Positions 62,627 to 64,000 of a stretch of DNA of 64,000 nt are shown piece after piece. The stretch is from an uncultured Lachnospira sp. GTDB lineage: Bacteria > Bacillota > Clostridia > Lachnospirales > Lachnospiraceae. A program made the position numbers and the translations under genes. The stretch spans positions 19,659 to 83,658 of the forward strand of contig CAMHLZ010000005.1 of the NCBI GenBank assembly GCA_946186125.1, read 5' to 3'. The notes below the pieces were generated by a model. The model did not search any database. It saw nothing but the letters and a program-made list of their open reading frames with translations, and was not told the DNA's origin. The first letter of the stretch is position 1, and each line of letters starts with the position of its first letter.

Positions 62627-63952
62627 TTAATATTTTTTTGCACCGTTTCTACTAACAATCCATTTAACAAGATTATCAGCTTTTGCAGGTGTTACCGTAA
62701 TATTGTAAGCAGATAAAAGTCTGTCTTTTGCCTCAGATAGTTTGTCCGGATCATTAGCAAACAATGTGGCTATTTTCTCACCCTTTTCGACTTTATCTCC
62801 TACTTTTTTATGAAGTATTATTCCTACCGTTAAATCTATGATGCTTTCCTTTGTTATTCTTCCTCCCCCGAGAATAAGCGCAACTTCTCCTATATCTTCT
62901 GTATGAATTTTCTCTATATATCCGGATTGAAGCGACTCCACCTCCATTATAATGGATGATTTCTTAAATTTTCCGGTATCATAAACATATTCGGGATCTC
63001 CACCTTGTGCTTCCACCAATTCAGCAAACTTGTCCAGAGCTTTTCCCGTATCAATAACATTTTTAAGCATTTTTCGTGCTTCTTCTGTATTTTTTGCCTT
63101 TTTTCCGAGTACAAGCATATAACTTCCAAGCACATAACATAATTCCATTAGATCATCAGGACCATTTCCTTTTAATGTTTCGATTGCCTCTATCACTTCC
63201 AAAGAATTACCCACATTTCTTCCCAGCGGCTGATCCATATCTGTTATAACTGCAACAACATTCTTTCCTGCGCCATTTCCTATATCTACCATCTCCTGTG
63301 CTAATGCTATTGCATCTTTTTCTTCTTTCATAAATGCACCACTTCCGGTCTTAACATCAAGTACTATACCGTCCGCTCCCAGCGCAAGCTTTTTGCTCAT
63401 TATGCTGCTGGCAATCAAAGATATATTATCAACTGTCGACGTAACATCTCTTAATGCATATATTTTTTTATCCGCCGGAGCCAGATTTGCTGTCTGTCCT
63501 GTCACCGCTATCTTAATAGAGTTTACATTTTTGATGAATTTTTCCTCTGATATACTAGTCTGGTATCCCTCTATACTTTCTAATTTGTCTATGGTTCCAC
63601 CTGTGTGACCCAATCCTCTTCCGGACATTTTCGCTACCGGAACACCACAGGCCGCAACCATCGGTGCTAATACAAGTGTTGTTTTATCTCCTACCCCTCC
63701 TGTACTGTGCTTATCAACTTTTACTCCCTCTATTTGTGACAAATCCAGAACATCGCCACTATCTCTCATCGCCATGGTCAGATCAAGTGTTTCTCTTTTA
63801 TTCATACCGTTAAAATATACAGCCATTAAAAATGCTGATATCTGATAATCCGGTATGTTCCCGGCAGTATATTCAAGAACTATATATCTTATTTCCTCTG
63901 TTGTAAGTTCAAGTCCATCTCTTTTTTTCGCAATCAAATCATTCATTCTCAT
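62627..63952 (-). CDS. pdp: Pyrimidine-nucleoside phosphorylase
   Basis: This 441-residue enzyme cleaves uridine, thymidine and deoxyuridine with phosphate for nucleoside salvage. The start MRMNDLIAKKRDG follows AAAGGCGG. The substrate and phosphate motifs are KHSTGGVGDKTTLV and SGRGLGHTGGTIDKLESI. The C-terminal alpha/beta domain (about 345-441) is complete. An inverted repeat upstream can pair with the ribosome binding site. The neighbours upstream are outside the window. Confidence 0.96.
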   Translation of the reverse strand: MRMNDLIAKKRDGLELTTEEIRYIVLEYTAGNIPDYQISAFLMAVYFNGMNKRETLDLTMAMRDSGDVLDLSQIEGVKVDKHSTGGVGDKTTLVLAPMVAACGVPVAKMSGRGLGHTGGTIDKLESIEGYQTSISEEKFIKNVNSIKIAVTGQTANLAPADKKIYALRDVTSTVDNISLIASSIMSKKLALGADGIVLDVKTGSGAFMKEEKDAIALAQEMVDIGNGAGKNVVAVITDMDQPLGRNVGNSLEVIEAIETLKGNGPDDLMELCYVLGSYMLVLGKKAKNTEEARKMLKNVIDTGKALDKFAELVEAQGGDPEYVYDTGKFKKSSIIMEVESLQSGYIEKIHTEDIGEVALILGGGRITKESIIDLTVGIILHKKVGDKVEKGEKIATLFANDPDKLSEAKDRLLSAYNITVTPAKADNLVKWIVSRNGAKKY

Positions 63953-63963
63953 TGTTATAATCC

Positions 63964-63980
63964 GCCTTTCTGCGAAAGGC
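63964..63980 (-). promoter_or_regulatory. Hairpin that covers the pdp ribosome binding site
   Basis: GCCTTTC-TGC-GAAAGGC is a perfect 7-bp stem. On the - strand its 3' arm GAAAGGC is part of the AAAGGCGG ribosome binding site, so folding would lower translation of pdp. Confidence 0.45.
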
Positions 63981-64000
63981 ACCAATGTGTCATGAAACAT

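Noticed and set aside
1..64000. CRISPR arrays, tRNA or rRNA genes, and prophage.
   Set aside because: I saw no regularly spaced repeats, no tRNA-like cloverleaf with the conserved TTCGANTC block, no rRNA sequence and no phage structural or integrase genes.

Overview
The window is a stretch of chromosome from a low-GC, Gram-positive anaerobe that is most likely a member of the Lachnospiraceae (Clostridia). I infer this from AT-rich codon use, strong GGAGG-type ribosome binding sites, a clostridial gene order (ylbN-rpmF-plsX-acpP-rnc-smc-ftsY; cmk-ispH-rpsA; dac-scpA-scpB), a YlbJ sporulation-family membrane protein, and a sodium-pump decarboxylase operon. Apart from three genes on the + strand (GH13 amylase, tmcAL, ylbJ), everything lies on the - strand.

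Left region (1-13.8 kb): a polymorphic toxin locus. A giant secreted YD-repeat (Rhs/WapA-like) protein of about 3,400 residues ends in a Hint domain and an HNH-type nuclease tip, and is followed directly by a double-CxxC protein, probably its immunity protein. Further downstream lie the debris of at least two older cassettes: short Rhs-core fragments, toxin tails, two more putative immunity genes and related terminators. One toxin tail is split by a 165-bp TA-targeted MITE-like element. A second copy of that element sits at the 3' end of scpB, 56 kb away, and supplies the scpB stop codon.

13.8-19.9 kb: a GH13 alpha-amylase lipoprotein (+), then, on the - strand, an HD-GYP protein and a PAS/degenerate-GGDEF protein downstream of ilvA and ftsY. 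19.9-26.4 kb: the housekeeping run smc, rnc, acpP, plsX, rpmF, ylbN. 26.5-39.1 kb: cysK, a zinc-ribbon membrane protein, a secreted papain-like protease with a Big_2-like domain, ackA, an intracellular GH31 glucosidase, tmcAL (+), a UPF0210/ACT pair, a WalJ-like metallo-beta-lactamase-fold hydrolase and asnB. 39.1-47.2 kb: ylbJ (+), a coiled-coil protein, rsmD, cheR, rpsA, ispH, cmk, a BaiN/HI0933 flavoprotein and an RpiR regulator.

47.3-52.6 kb: a five-gene biotin-dependent sodium-pump operon that carries two different carboxyltransferases (OadA type and MmdA type) with one carrier protein, one beta and one gamma subunit. 52.6-57.8 kb: a D-Ala-D-Ala carboxypeptidase and a maltodextrin-type ABC transporter (MalE, MalF, MalG; no ATPase here) behind a near-consensus promoter. 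57.9-64 kb: scpB, scpA, a second D-Ala-D-Ala carboxypeptidase, an LtaS-like synthase and a pyrimidine-nucleoside phosphorylase.

Together the extracellular amylase, MalEFG and the cytosolic GH31 enzyme make a plausible starch/maltodextrin route, and ackA and the decarboxylase pump fit a fermentative anaerobe. Four dispersed copies of a second intergenic element occur between genes of the - strand. Each has a GTGTGAAAAATCAT-type hairpin, and three end in a GGAG that serves as the ribosome binding site of the following gene. The two repeat families and the layered Rhs toxin locus are the most interesting parts of the window.
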